From the NCBI RefSeq assembly GCF_022414575.1, contig NZ_JADWYQ010000035.1, positions 13,884 to 77,883 of the forward strand: a stretch of DNA of 64,000 bases, written 5' to 3'. The translations under genes and the position numbers were made by a program. Positions 36,712 through 45,157 of this stretch are shown here, in pieces. Under the pieces are notes generated by a model. That model saw only the letters and a program-made list of their open reading frames with translations, was not told where the DNA came from and did not search any database. This DNA is from Streptomyces sp. MUM 178J. Lineage in GTDB: Bacteria; Actinomycetota; Actinomycetes; Streptomycetales; Streptomycetaceae. Every line of letters begins with the position of its first letter. Positions within the stretch are counted from its first letter, which is position 1.

Positions 36712-37172
36712 TGCTGCCCCTTTGTTTCGTACGCAGAGACCAACCATAGCGAGCACCTGCGCCCGGCCTGCGGACCAGGACCCGGCGTCCTTCGGGCCGA
36801 CCTGGTACCCGCTGGCTGCGGATCGACCGAGAGCCGTTGTCTACTGAACGCCGGGCCCCACCCGAGTCACACCTGCCGACCGGCTGAAACCTTCCCTCGC
36901 CCCCGAGGCGCGGTCGCTGAACCTGGCTCCCAGCGGCAGTGCCCGGTGCGGTGCGCTGCCCCATGGCCCAGCGGCGTTCGACGACTGCGTGGGGGTCTGC
37001 CGGCCGGACGTCCCGTGGTGGACTCGGCCGAACCTACCCGCCGGTGGGCGCTGGCTGTCAACACTCCCCCGACCTGCGGTGTTGCACCTCGCCACCAGGT
37101 CAGCGACGAAGATCCGCAGGTCGCGGGGCGAGCGTGGGCCCCCAGCCGGCGACCGTGCGAAATGTCCGCACG
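36712..37172. other. Intergenic region upstream of ppm1
   Basis: This gap of about 460 bp separates ppm1 from the amidohydrolase gene on the same strand. Only arginine-rich frames without ribosome sites are present. I see no RNA gene or strong hairpin. It should hold the ppm1 promoter. Confidence 0.5.
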
Positions 37173-38831
37173 TCACTCATTCGGCCGGTCGAAGACCGTT
37201 TGTCCGAAGACAACGGTGCGCAGGCAGACGGGGAGGTCGGCGCCGGGGCTGAGATCGGGCAGCCCCGGGGTGCCCGAGCGGGGATCGGTCGACCAGCGGG
37301 CCACGCGGTCGTCGGGGGCCTGAACCACGAGTTCCGCGGTGCGCCAGACCGCGTAGTCGGCAGGGGCTCCGGGGACCAGGACGCCGGCGTCGTCCCGGCC
37401 GACGGCCCGCCAGCCGCCGCGCGTATGGGCGGTGAACGCGGCACGCACGGAGATCCGGTGCTCCGGGGTGCGGTGGAACGCCGCGGCGCGGACGGTACCC
37501 CACGGATCCAGCGGCGTGACCGGGCTGTCGGAGCCGAAGGCGAGCGGGACTCCGGCACGCAGCAGCGCCGCGTACGGGTTGAGGGTGCGGGCCCGCTCCA
37601 CGCCCAGGCGCTGAACGTACATGCCGGAGTCACCGCCCCAGGCCGCGTCGAAGGCGGGCTGAACGGAGGCGGTGAGACCGAGCTCCGCGAAGGCGGCGAC
37701 GGTCTCGGGGGTGAGTGCCTCCGCGTGCTCGACGCGGTGCCTGGCGGCGCGGACTCGGGCGAGGCCCAGCCGCTCGGACGCGGTCCGCACTCCCTCGACG
37801 ACGGCGCTGAGCGCGGCGTCGCCGATGGCGTGGAAGCCGGCCTGCAGCCCGGCCTCGGTGCAGGCCGTCACATGCGCGGCCACGGCCGCCGCGTCGAGGT
37901 ATGCGGCGCCGGTGTGCGGGGCGTCGGCGTACGGCTCGTGCAGCCAGGCCGTGTGGGAGCCGAGGGCGCCGTCGACGAAGAGGTCTCCGGCCGCGCCGAT
38001 CGCACCGAGTTCGCGAATGCGCCGGGCGTCCTCCGCGGATGCGACCTCCTGGGCCCAGTAGCCGAGGACGCGCGGGCCGGGCTCCGCCGCCGCGAGGTTC
38101 AGCAGGGCGGTGAAGTCGTCCTCGTCGCTGATGGCCGGGCCCGCGCACTCATGGACGGCGCCGATGCCGAGGGAGGCCGCGCGGGCGAGGGCCGCCCGCT
38201 GGGCGGCGGCGCGCTGCGCCGGGGTGACCGCGCCGTGGGCGGCGGCCCGCACGGCGTGGTGGGCGGCGCGGGTCAGCGGACCCTCGGGGTGGTAACCGTC
38301 GAGGTCGGTGACGTCGGGGACGAGGTCCAGCAGTGCGCTTGTGACGACCGCCGAGTGGACGTCCACGCGGGGAAGGTAGGCGGGCCTTCCGCCGGCGGCC
38401 TGGTCGAGCTCCAGGCGGGAGGGAGGCCGCTGCTCGGGCCAGCGCGAAGCGTCCCAGCCGTGGCCGAGGAGGACCCGGTGCCCCGGGTGGGCGGCGCTGT
38501 GCGCCCGCAGCAGGGCCAGCGCCTCGCTCAGGCTGCCGGCGGCGGACAGATCGAGCCCGGTCAGCGCAAGACCGGTGCTCGTGGTGTGCACATGCGCATC
38601 GGTGAACGCCGGAGTGACCAGGGCCCCTTCGAGGTCGACCACCTCGTCGACTCCGGAGGCGAAGGCGTCGGCGGCGCCTTCGGAACCCACCCAGGCGATA
38701 TGCCCCTTCTCGACGACCATCGCGGTGGCGAAGGGATCGGCGGGGCTGTGGACTTCTCCGCGGCGCAGCAGCACGGTGCGGTGCGCGCGCTCGTCGCCTT
38801 CGGGGGCGGAGGCGGGACTTTCGGTGGTCAT
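37173..38831 (-). CDS. Amidohydrolase (YtcJ-like)
   Basis: A 552-aa metal-dependent amidohydrolase. The N-terminal beta-sandwich begins RTVLLRRGEVHSPADPF. The HxH motif lies in AFTDAHVHTTSTG (~73-85), with VDGALGSHTAWL (~290), FHAIGDAAL (~335) and the metal Asp in FGSDSPVTPLDPW (~455). The family (DUF1446/YtcJ type) hydrolyses amides such as N-substituted formamides, but the substrate is not predictable. The gene stands alone and ends 461 bp before ppm1. Confidence 0.88.
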   Translation of the reverse strand: MTTESPASAPEGDERAHRTVLLRRGEVHSPADPFATAMVVEKGHIAWVGSEGAADAFASGVDEVVDLEGALVTPAFTDAHVHTTSTGLALTGLDLSAAGSLSEALALLRAHSAAHPGHRVLLGHGWDASRWPEQRPPSRLELDQAAGGRPAYLPRVDVHSAVVTSALLDLVPDVTDLDGYHPEGPLTRAAHHAVRAAAHGAVTPAQRAAAQRAALARAASLGIGAVHECAGPAISDEDDFTALLNLAAAEPGPRVLGYWAQEVASAEDARRIRELGAIGAAGDLFVDGALGSHTAWLHEPYADAPHTGAAYLDAAAVAAHVTACTEAGLQAGFHAIGDAALSAVVEGVRTASERLGLARVRAARHRVEHAEALTPETVAAFAELGLTASVQPAFDAAWGGDSGMYVQRLGVERARTLNPYAALLRAGVPLAFGSDSPVTPLDPWGTVRAAAFHRTPEHRISVRAAFTAHTRGGWRAVGRDDAGVLVPGAPADYAVWRTAELVVQAPDDRVARWSTDPRSGTPGLPDLSPGADLPVCLRTVVFGQTVFDRPNE

Positions 38832-38929
38832 GGGCCCAGCCTAGAGACGGGCCGGCTCAGCCCTCCCACGGGGCGGGCCTCGCCTGGCGCCGCGACAGTG
38901 CGAAGCGTGCCGGGCCCGGCGGCCCGGCG

Positions 38930-39370
38930 CTAAATCCGGGGCGGTCGCGCCTCGTACGGCGTGGACAGCACGACCGTGGTGCGGGTGGAGACTCCGGAGA
39001 GCGAGCGGATGCGGGTCAGGAGGTTCTCCAGCTCGTGCGGGGTCGACACCCTCACCTTGAGGATGTAGTTCTCGTCCCCGGCCACGCTGTGGCAGGCCTC
39101 GATCTCCGGGACGTCGGCAAGCCGGTCAGCGATGTCGTCCGGGGCGCTGGGGTCGAAGGGTTTGACCGAGATGAACGCGGTCAGCGGCAGTCCCACGGCC
39201 TCGGGGTCGACGACGGCGGCATAGCCGCGGATGACTCCGCGCTGCTCGAGGCGGCGTACGCGCTGGTGCACGGCCGAGGTGGACAGGCCGGTGGCCTTGC
39301 CCAGGTCCGTGTAGCTCATACGCCCGTCTTTCACGAGCAACTCAACGATCTGGCGATCCAGCTCCTCCAT
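38930..39370 (-). CDS. Lrp/AsnC-family regulator
   Basis: A 146-aa feast/famine regulator. The N-terminal HTH is LDRQIVELLVKDGRMSYTDL with the recognition helix LSTSAVHQRVRRLEQ (~30-44). The C-terminal RAM ligand domain contains FISVKPF and DENYILKVRV. Such proteins form octamers that sense amino acids. ATG 39370 was chosen because the 47-residue in-frame upstream extension is compositionally unlike the family. It is divergent from the gene at 39628 across 257 bp, and the amidohydrolase is 98 bp upstream of its end on the same strand. Confidence 0.92.
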   Translation of the reverse strand: MEELDRQIVELLVKDGRMSYTDLGKATGLSTSAVHQRVRRLEQRGVIRGYAAVVDPEAVGLPLTAFISVKPFDPSAPDDIADRLADVPEIEACHSVAGDENYILKVRVSTPHELENLLTRIRSLSGVSTRTTVVLSTPYEARPPRI

Positions 39371-39627
39371 GCGGATCAACCTATTGCCCCGGGCGCGTTC
39401 CGGCACAGTCGGAACGCGTCGAAGGCGCCCGTGGAACGCCTCAAGGGGCGGCAGTCCCGGCCCGCACGGCTGCTGCTGCGGCACCTGCGCCGGGCATGTG
39501 ACGAATGCCACAGCGCGCCCGTCGAGTGGATCGTGACCCGGCGGTTACCTGCCTGGCTCAAGGGGAATTGCTTGCTGTGGCCGAGGCCGCATGTGCCCGA
39601 TCGGCCCACGTGAGGGGGAGATTCTCC

Positions 39628-40068
39628 ATGCAAAGCACCAAGAACACCGGACGCACCGAACCGGAGCCTGTTGATCCGGCCGGTCCTCTCGATCGCGTCG
39701 ATCCGCATGAACAGCTCGACCAGGACGAGCCGGACGCCTACGACACCTACGAGATGTACCGGGTGATCTGCCCGGACTGCGCCCAGCCGATCGCACTGCT
39801 GGCGGACGAGGACGTGCTTCCGGAGCATGCGCTGTGCCCCACTCCGTGGAACCCGTTCGGGTTGACGGTGTGCGCGGGCACCGGCCGCGCGGCGGCCGCG
39901 GCCCGCCCCGCCGACGACACGCGCCGGGCCCAGGAGCAGGACGCGGCCCTGCTGCTGACGCTGCCTCAGGGGCTCGACTGGCGGACACAACCCTTCTCCC
40001 ATGTGGGCGGGCCCGGCTCCCGCCCGCTCAAGGCCCCGGTGACGCCGCGGCAGCGCCGCGCGGCCTAG
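39628..40068 (+). CDS. Conserved hypothetical protein with CxxC motif
   Basis: A 146-aa protein, acidic at the N-terminus (residues 1-40), followed by RVICPDCAQPIALLADEDVL with a CxxC pair and two further cysteines (CPTPWNPFGLTVC). This layout could hold a zinc ion. The C-terminus is Ala/Arg/Pro-rich. A strong ribosome site GAGGGGGAG precedes the ATG. Function unknown; it looks like a small soluble actinomycete-specific protein. Confidence 0.8.
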   Translation: MQSTKNTGRTEPEPVDPAGPLDRVDPHEQLDQDEPDAYDTYEMYRVICPDCAQPIALLADEDVLPEHALCPTPWNPFGLTVCAGTGRAAAAARPADDTRRAQEQDAALLLTLPQGLDWRTQPFSHVGGPGSRPLKAPVTPRQRRAA

Positions 40069-40195
40069 CCCGGCCCTGGGCCCTCTTCGCCGCGGCGCGG
40101 ACGCGCGGGCGGTCCGACGGCACTGGGTAAGGTGCGAACTGGCACTCGGTTCGCACCTCCGGTAACCCGCCCGGGATGCCGGGCGTTGGCCGGAC

Positions 40196-40480
40196 ATGAC
40201 CCTGCTCTACTCCACGACCGGTTACACCAGCGCCACACCGGCGGGAGCCGCACCCGCCGCGTCGCATCACGCGCCCGCCGAAGAATCGCTTCGTCACTCG
40301 GCCGCCGCCCATCCGCGGCCGCCTGATCCGCCCATCTATGCCGAGCTGCTGCGGCTGTGGGCGAGCCAGGGCAGAACCCTGCCGGGGCGTCGCGACCCCG
40401 AATGGAGCAGGCTTGCGACGCCCCCACAGCGGAGAGGACGGATCAGCGGCTCTCAGGCCCCGCCAGATGGCGGGCGATGA
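40196..40480 (+). CDS. Small hypothetical protein
   Basis: A 94-aa protein beginning MTLLYSTTGYTSATPAG. The central part IYAELLRLWASQGRTLPGRRDPEW looks like a conserved helical motif also seen, from memory, in other small Streptomyces proteins. Its end overlaps the convergent acyl-CoA dehydrogenase gene by 38 bp. There is no good ribosome site, so the start is uncertain. Confidence 0.5.
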   Translation: MTLLYSTTGYTSATPAGAAPAASHHAPAEESLRHSAAAHPRPPDPPIYAELLRLWASQGRTLPGRRDPEWSRLATPPQRRGRISGSQAPPDGGR

Positions 40481-41615
40481 CCATGCGCTGGATCTGGTTG
40501 GTGCCCTCGACGATCTGCAGCACCTTGGCCTCGCGCATCAGTCGCTCGACCGGGAAGTCCTGCGTGTAGCCGTAGCCGCCGAGCACCTGGACCGCATCGG
40601 TGGTGACGCTCATGGCGGCGTCCGTGCAGAACAGCTTGGCCATCGCGGCCTGCTGGGAGAAGGGCAGTCCGGCGTCGCGCCGCCGGGCGGCGGCCAGGTA
40701 CAGGGCGCGGCCCGCCTCGATGCGGGTGGCCATGTCGGCGAGCATGAAGCGCAGCCCCTGGAAGTCCGCGATCGGCCGGCCGAACTGCTGCCGGCCGGTG
40801 GCGTAGGAGACGGCTTCGTCGAGCGCGGCCTGGGCCACGCCGACGGCGCAGGCTGCGATGCCCAGGCGGCCCGAGTCGAGGGCGGAGAGCGCGATGGAGA
40901 AGCCCTGCCCCTCCTCGCCGATCCGCCGGGTGTCGGGGATGCGGACCCCGTCGAAGTTGACCACAGCGGTGGGCGAGCCCTTCATGCCCATCTTCTTCTC
41001 CGGGGCCCCTGCGCTCAGGCCCGGAGCATCGCCCGGCACGAGGAAGGCAGTGATGCCGCGGGCGCCCTCCTGGCCGGTGCGGGCCATCACCGTGTAGAAG
41101 TCGGCCACACCGCCGTGGGTGATCCATGCCTTGGTGCCGTTGACGACCCAGTCGTCGCCGTCGCGCACGGCCTTGGTGCGCAGCGAGGCGGCGTCGGAAC
41201 CGGACGCGGGCTCGGAGAGGCAGTACGCGCCGAGCAGCCCGCCGCCGAGCATGGCGGGCAGATGCTCGCTCTGCTGCTCCTTGGCGCCGTATCCGGCCAG
41301 GGCGTGGCAGGACAGGGAGTGGACGCTGACGCCGAGGCCCACGGTGAGGCGGGCGGCGGCCAGCTCTTCGAGCACCTGGAGATAGACCTCGTACGGCTGG
41401 TCGCCGCCTCCGTATTCGGAGTCGTACGGAAGACCGAGCAGCCCGGACTCGGACAGCAGGGAGAAGATCTCGCGCGGGAAGCGGCCCGCGTCCTCCTCCT
41501 CGGCGGCCCGGGGAGCGATCTCCCGCTGGACGATGTCGCGCACCAGGGCGATCAGATCCCTGGACTCCTCGGTGGGCAGCTGACGTTCCACCGGCTGCGG
41601 GACGCGGTCGGACAT
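40443..41615 (-). CDS. Acyl-CoA dehydrogenase
   Basis: A 390-aa FAD-dependent acyl-CoA dehydrogenase of normal length. YCLSEPASGSDAASLRT (~130) and WITHGGVADFYTVMART are the FAD/substrate-binding signatures; RQQFGRPIADFQGLRFMLAD and the catalytic Glu in IVEGTNQIQR (~373) complete the active site. It oxidises acyl-CoA to enoyl-CoA in fatty-acid or branched-chain amino-acid breakdown. ATG 41615 follows GAGGAG. A TetR gene lies upstream on the same strand 159 bp away and may control it. Confidence 0.95.
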   Translation of the reverse strand: MSDRVPQPVERQLPTEESRDLIALVRDIVQREIAPRAAEEEDAGRFPREIFSLLSESGLLGLPYDSEYGGGDQPYEVYLQVLEELAAARLTVGLGVSVHSLSCHALAGYGAKEQQSEHLPAMLGGGLLGAYCLSEPASGSDAASLRTKAVRDGDDWVVNGTKAWITHGGVADFYTVMARTGQEGARGITAFLVPGDAPGLSAGAPEKKMGMKGSPTAVVNFDGVRIPDTRRIGEEGQGFSIALSALDSGRLGIAACAVGVAQAALDEAVSYATGRQQFGRPIADFQGLRFMLADMATRIEAGRALYLAAARRRDAGLPFSQQAAMAKLFCTDAAMSVTTDAVQVLGGYGYTQDFPVERLMREAKVLQIVEGTNQIQRMVIARHLAGPESR

Positions 41616-41774
41616 TGCGGCGCTCTCCTCCCTGTCGGGCGCGGCGGCGACGCGCACTGAGGGTGAGGGCGCGCCGCCGGGTCTCTCTGCCAGGCCGATG
41701 CTGCCCTTCCGGGTCGCGGAAGGGTCTCGGCGGCGGCTGTGGCGCGTTGAGTATGCCCGATCAGCGGACTTCCG

Positions 41775-42452
41775 TCACGGGCTGTGGACGGCGGTGGGCG
41801 CCACACCGGGGTGCGGCCCCGGGTACGGCTCGGGCGGCGGCGCGGGGCACTCGGGGGCGAACTCCTCGATCGTGTGCAAAGTGGCCCGCAGCTGCCGGAT
41901 GAGCAGGGCGCAGACGGAGGCGCGCGGCAGTTCGGGGTGGTCCAGCCACTCCAGGGTGACCCCCTCCACGCCGCTCAGCCAGCCGAGGAGGGCGAGCCGG
42001 GCGAGCAGCGGGATCTCGCGCCGTCCGTAGGCGCCGTGCGCGAGGGCGGCGATCAGTTCCTCGCGCACCGCGTCGCGTATCGACTGCACCTGGGGGTCGA
42101 AGCCGACGCCGCCGGTGACGATGGTGCGGTAGGCGGCCTGGTGGGACTGTGCGTAGCGGAGGTATCCGTCGACCGTGCGGTGCACCCGCTCGGCGCGGGG
42201 CAGCCCCGTGTCGCCGGCGGCGCGTGCGACGAGCTCCGCCACGGCGTCCTCGATGATCGCCAGGTAGTAGCCCCGCTTGCTCTCGAAGTAGTAGTAGATC
42301 AGCCCCTTGGCGACTCCCGCGTGCCGGGCGATGTCGTCCATCGACAGCGCGTCATAGGAGGTGTCGGCGAACAACTTCCTCCCGATGGCGATGAGTTCAA
42401 GGCGACGCGCCTTGGATCGCCCGGTCGTGCCCCGCTGCTGGCTGCTGTTCAC
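41775..42452 (-). CDS. TetR-family regulator
   Basis: A 225-aa TetR regulator. The N-terminal HTH spans ~15-60, with LSMDDIARHAGVAKGLIYYYF (the recognition helix and the tyrosine-rich turn) intact. The C-terminal helical domain starts YLAIIEDAVAELVARAAG. I used GTG 42452, which has GAGGG upstream; the longer upstream frame is unlikely. The acyl-CoA dehydrogenase follows it in the same direction, so fatty-acid control is a reasonable guess. Confidence 0.9.
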   Translation of the reverse strand: MNSSQQRGTTGRSKARRLELIAIGRKLFADTSYDALSMDDIARHAGVAKGLIYYYFESKRGYYLAIIEDAVAELVARAAGDTGLPRAERVHRTVDGYLRYAQSHQAAYRTIVTGGVGFDPQVQSIRDAVREELIAALAHGAYGRREIPLLARLALLGWLSGVEGVTLEWLDHPELPRASVCALLIRQLRATLHTIEEFAPECPAPPPEPYPGPHPGVAPTAVHSP

Positions 42453-42602
42453 ATCCGGCCCTCGGTCCAACGGCTGCCACGGATGGCCGGAAGTATGGCA
42501 GCCCCGGCCGTGGACGGGCACGGCCGGGCGGCGCTGGCTGCTGGCCGCTGGCCGCTGCTCCGGCCGGGTGCTGCGGGCCGCCGGCCGCTGGCCAAAGGTC
42601 GC

Positions 42603-44006
42603 TCAGCGGATGCCGACGGTCGCCAGGGCATGGCGCTGGGCGGGGCTGGGAAAGGCCGGCCAGAAGACGTAGCAGACACCGCCCGTACCGCTTCTGACCT
42701 TGCCGTTTGCGTCGTAGCGCTTGGTGCGCAGCCAGATCTGTTCCCACTCGGCGCGCCGGTAGACCCGCCGCACGGCGTCGTTGCCCGGCGATGCCGGGTC
42801 ATTGGCGATCACGTCGCCCGTCTTGGTGAAGCCGATGACCGTCATCAGGTGCCCGGCCGTGCCGTAGCCCGCGCCGGTCAGCTCCTCCTCCAGGAAGGAC
42901 TGGGAAGTGATCACCGGGATGCCGGCGCGGATCAGGGTCTCGACGTCGGACAGCGTGTGCAGCCGGGTGACGACGGCGCTCATGTCCCGGTAGGAGGCGG
43001 CATAGGCGGCGTTGAAGGGCCAGTTGCCGCAGCCTTCGTACTGGTAGTCGTAGGTGAACCGGGCGGCGTGGCAGACCTGGGGGTCGTCGAATTCCGGGTT
43101 CACCCAGGCGAGATCCTCGGCTGTGGGCCTGCGGCCCCAGTACTCGATGATCATCTGGGAGGAGGTGGGGCTGCACCAGGCCTCGCCGCCGTTGTCGTAC
43201 TCCGGGTACCGGCCGATGTGCGTGTTCTGCGAGTACCGGGGAACCTGCAGCTCCCGGGAGACGCTGGGCAGGGACTCCGGGACGCCGAAGCGGTCCGGGA
43301 TGTCTGATGCCATCGCGCCCAGCCGCCGAACGGTGGGCGTCAGCCGGGTGCCCGGGGTGCGGAAGAGCCTGATCCGGAGCCGGTACGACTCCAGGCGCAG
43401 CCCGCTCGCCGGGTCGTCGACGGCGAGGGTGTCCGTCCAGACGGTCGCCCTGCCGTCGCTCTGGCCGTCCGTCGAGGTGCGGCGGATGTCTCCGTCGCCG
43501 GCGGCCCAACGGCCCATGGTGAACCAGGGCGTCAGGGCGCCGTCGGAGTAGCGGCCGCGCAGTTCGGTCTCGATCCAGGTGCCGGCCGGGGTGTCGGCGT
43601 TCCACGAGGCGATCGCCTCGGTCGCGGGGACGCTGGAGCGGTGGACCGGGGAGGTCCAGGTGGCGTACTCCCACGCGGAGGTCCGCCCGGTGTGCGGGTC
43701 GGTGTACTCCGTGCGGCCCGCGGGAGCGGCGATGACGAGCCCGGGTCGGCGGCCGCCGACCGGACGGGTGCCGGCCCGCTCACCGCAGCGCCAGTCGGTG
43801 TACGAGGTCCAGAAGCGGTTGTCGACCAGCGGCGCGGCGTACGGCGACCGTCGCCCGCGCGCGCCGGTCCCGCGGGCGCCGGTCCCGCGGGCGCCGGTCC
43901 CGGTAGCCGCGGTCGCGGTCTCCGCCGAGGTCAGCGGCAGGGCTCCGGCTCCTGCCGCGGCGGCAGCGGCTCCGAGCAGGGTGCGGCGGGTCGCATGTCG
44001 GTTCAT
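42603..44006 (-). CDS. Tat-secreted C39-like peptidase family protein
   Basis: A 467-aa exported protein. A twin-arginine signal (ATRRTLLGAAAAAAGAG) ends near residue 34, followed by a Gly-Ala-Arg-Gly-Thr linker repeated three times (15-bp DNA repeats at 43861-43904). A beta-rich domain (~60-245) precedes a papain-like C39 domain with the nucleophile in GGEAWCSPTSSQMI (~282), His in AGHLMTVIGF (~395) and Asp in VIANDPAS (~408). The fold is typical of extracellular cysteine peptidases or peptidase-like hydrolases of Streptomyces. The substrate is unknown. Confidence 0.88.
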   Translation of the reverse strand: MNRHATRRTLLGAAAAAAGAGALPLTSAETATAATGTGARGTGARGTGARGRRSPYAAPLVDNRFWTSYTDWRCGERAGTRPVGGRRPGLVIAAPAGRTEYTDPHTGRTSAWEYATWTSPVHRSSVPATEAIASWNADTPAGTWIETELRGRYSDGALTPWFTMGRWAAGDGDIRRTSTDGQSDGRATVWTDTLAVDDPASGLRLESYRLRIRLFRTPGTRLTPTVRRLGAMASDIPDRFGVPESLPSVSRELQVPRYSQNTHIGRYPEYDNGGEAWCSPTSSQMIIEYWGRRPTAEDLAWVNPEFDDPQVCHAARFTYDYQYEGCGNWPFNAAYAASYRDMSAVVTRLHTLSDVETLIRAGIPVITSQSFLEEELTGAGYGTAGHLMTVIGFTKTGDVIANDPASPGNDAVRRVYRRAEWEQIWLRTKRYDANGKVRSGTGGVCYVFWPAFPSPAQRHALATVGIR

Positions 44007-44133
44007 GGCTCCCCCAGGAAGCGGGTGCAGAGGTCAGGTGCACGTCAGTGACACAACTATCCGGGCTGTGGACGCACTTCTGCCAGAAGCGGCGCGACGC
44101 GTCGCGTTTTCGTCCCCCGCTTAGGCTGGCGGC

Positions 44134-44787
44134 ATGGACGAGACCCCCGGGCACGCGGCGGAGCTGCACCGCCTTGCCCCCTCCTGCGGCCCGGTGCGGC
44201 TGATCGCCGTGGACGGGCACGCCGGATCGGGCAAGAGCACTTTCGCCGCGCATCTGGCCACGGCCCTCGGCGCGGTCGGCGAGGACTTTGCGGGCCCGGC
44301 GCCGGTGCTGCACCTGGACGACCTCGCCACCCACGAGGAGCTGTTCTCCTGGACCGAGCGGCTGCGGGACCAGGTGATCGGCCCGCTCTCCCGCGGGGAG
44401 TGCGCGCACTACGCCCCGTACGACTGGATCCGGCGGAGCTTCGGCGCACCGCGGCCGCTGCCCGCCGCGCCCGTCGTGATCGTCGAAGGTGTGGGCGCGG
44501 GAAGACGCGCGCTGCGCCCGTACCTCGCACGGCTGCTGTGGATGGAGCACGGGCCGGAGAGGTCCTGGGAGCGCGGTCGGCAGCGCGACGGAATCGGACT
44601 TTCCGCCTTCTGGGACGAGTGGACCGTGGCGGAGACCCGCCATTTCGCAGCGGATCCCTCGCGTCCTTTCGCCGATGCACTGGTGCGTGAGCGCCGGGAG
44701 GGATACGAGTGGCTTCCGGGACCTGCGACGTCAGCACGATCGAACCATGCCGTCACATTGGGTGATGAATGCCGTCGCGCGGGCTGA
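44134..44787 (+). CDS. P-loop nucleoside/uridine kinase-like protein
   Basis: A 217-aa P-loop protein. Walker A GHAGSGKST (~28-36), LHLDDLATHEELFSW (~65-79), the VVIVEGVGAGRRAL strand (~115) and ERGRQRDG (lid arginines, ~145) are the pattern of uridine-kinase-like enzymes. It is probably a small-molecule kinase acting in the cytosol. The C-terminal 20 residues are not conserved in appearance. Two hairpins follow the gene. Confidence 0.85.
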   Translation: MDETPGHAAELHRLAPSCGPVRLIAVDGHAGSGKSTFAAHLATALGAVGEDFAGPAPVLHLDDLATHEELFSWTERLRDQVIGPLSRGECAHYAPYDWIRRSFGAPRPLPAAPVVIVEGVGAGRRALRPYLARLLWMEHGPERSWERGRQRDGIGLSAFWDEWTVAETRHFAADPSRPFADALVRERREGYEWLPGPATSARSNHAVTLGDECRRAG

Positions 44788-44863
44788 GCGGCCAGAAACG
44801 ACGGCTCGAGTGTGCCTCAACCCTGCTTGACCGAGAGGGCGCGGAGGTCTTACGTTCTCAATG

Positions 44864-44928
44864 TGCGGCTTTCCGAAGCCGCCGCATACACGAAGCCCCC
44901 GGTTGTTCCCCCGTGATCGGGGGCTTCG
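44864..44928 (+). terminator. Two tandem hairpins downstream of kinase gene
   Basis: The first hairpin has 7-bp arms (gcggctt / aagccgc, 44864-44881). The second has 11-bp arms (cgaagcccccg / cgggggcttcg, 44891-44928) with a 16-nt loop. They lie in the ~370-bp gene-free gap before the AAA+ gene and probably end the kinase transcript. Nothing else is recognised in this gap. Confidence 0.6.
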
Positions 44929-45157
44929 TTCTGCCCTCACACCGGCCTCCCTTCACTGCCCCGCACTCCGCTCACCCGATCCGTTCACCCAGGGTGACCT
45001 TCACCGGATCGGTCGCGGCGGTCTTCGTAGCGCGTCCTTTGCGCAGGTACGATGCACCTCGGCGGGGTGAAGTCCCGTCCACGGCAGGGTGGTTCAGCAC
45101 TCGGCCGGCGGGCCCCGCCCGGCGGGACGAGATCCGGTGCACAGTTTGTGGGGGGAT

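Noticed and set aside
40443..40480. Start of the small gene at 40196 as false because it overlaps acyl-CoA dehydrogenase
   Set aside because: A 38-bp convergent overlap is common here and the central motif looks conserved, so the gene was kept at moderate confidence.
44864..44928. A tRNA or small RNA gene in the gap after the kinase gene
   Set aside because: Two simple hairpins are present, but no cloverleaf, anticodon loop or T-loop motif. Terminators explain them.
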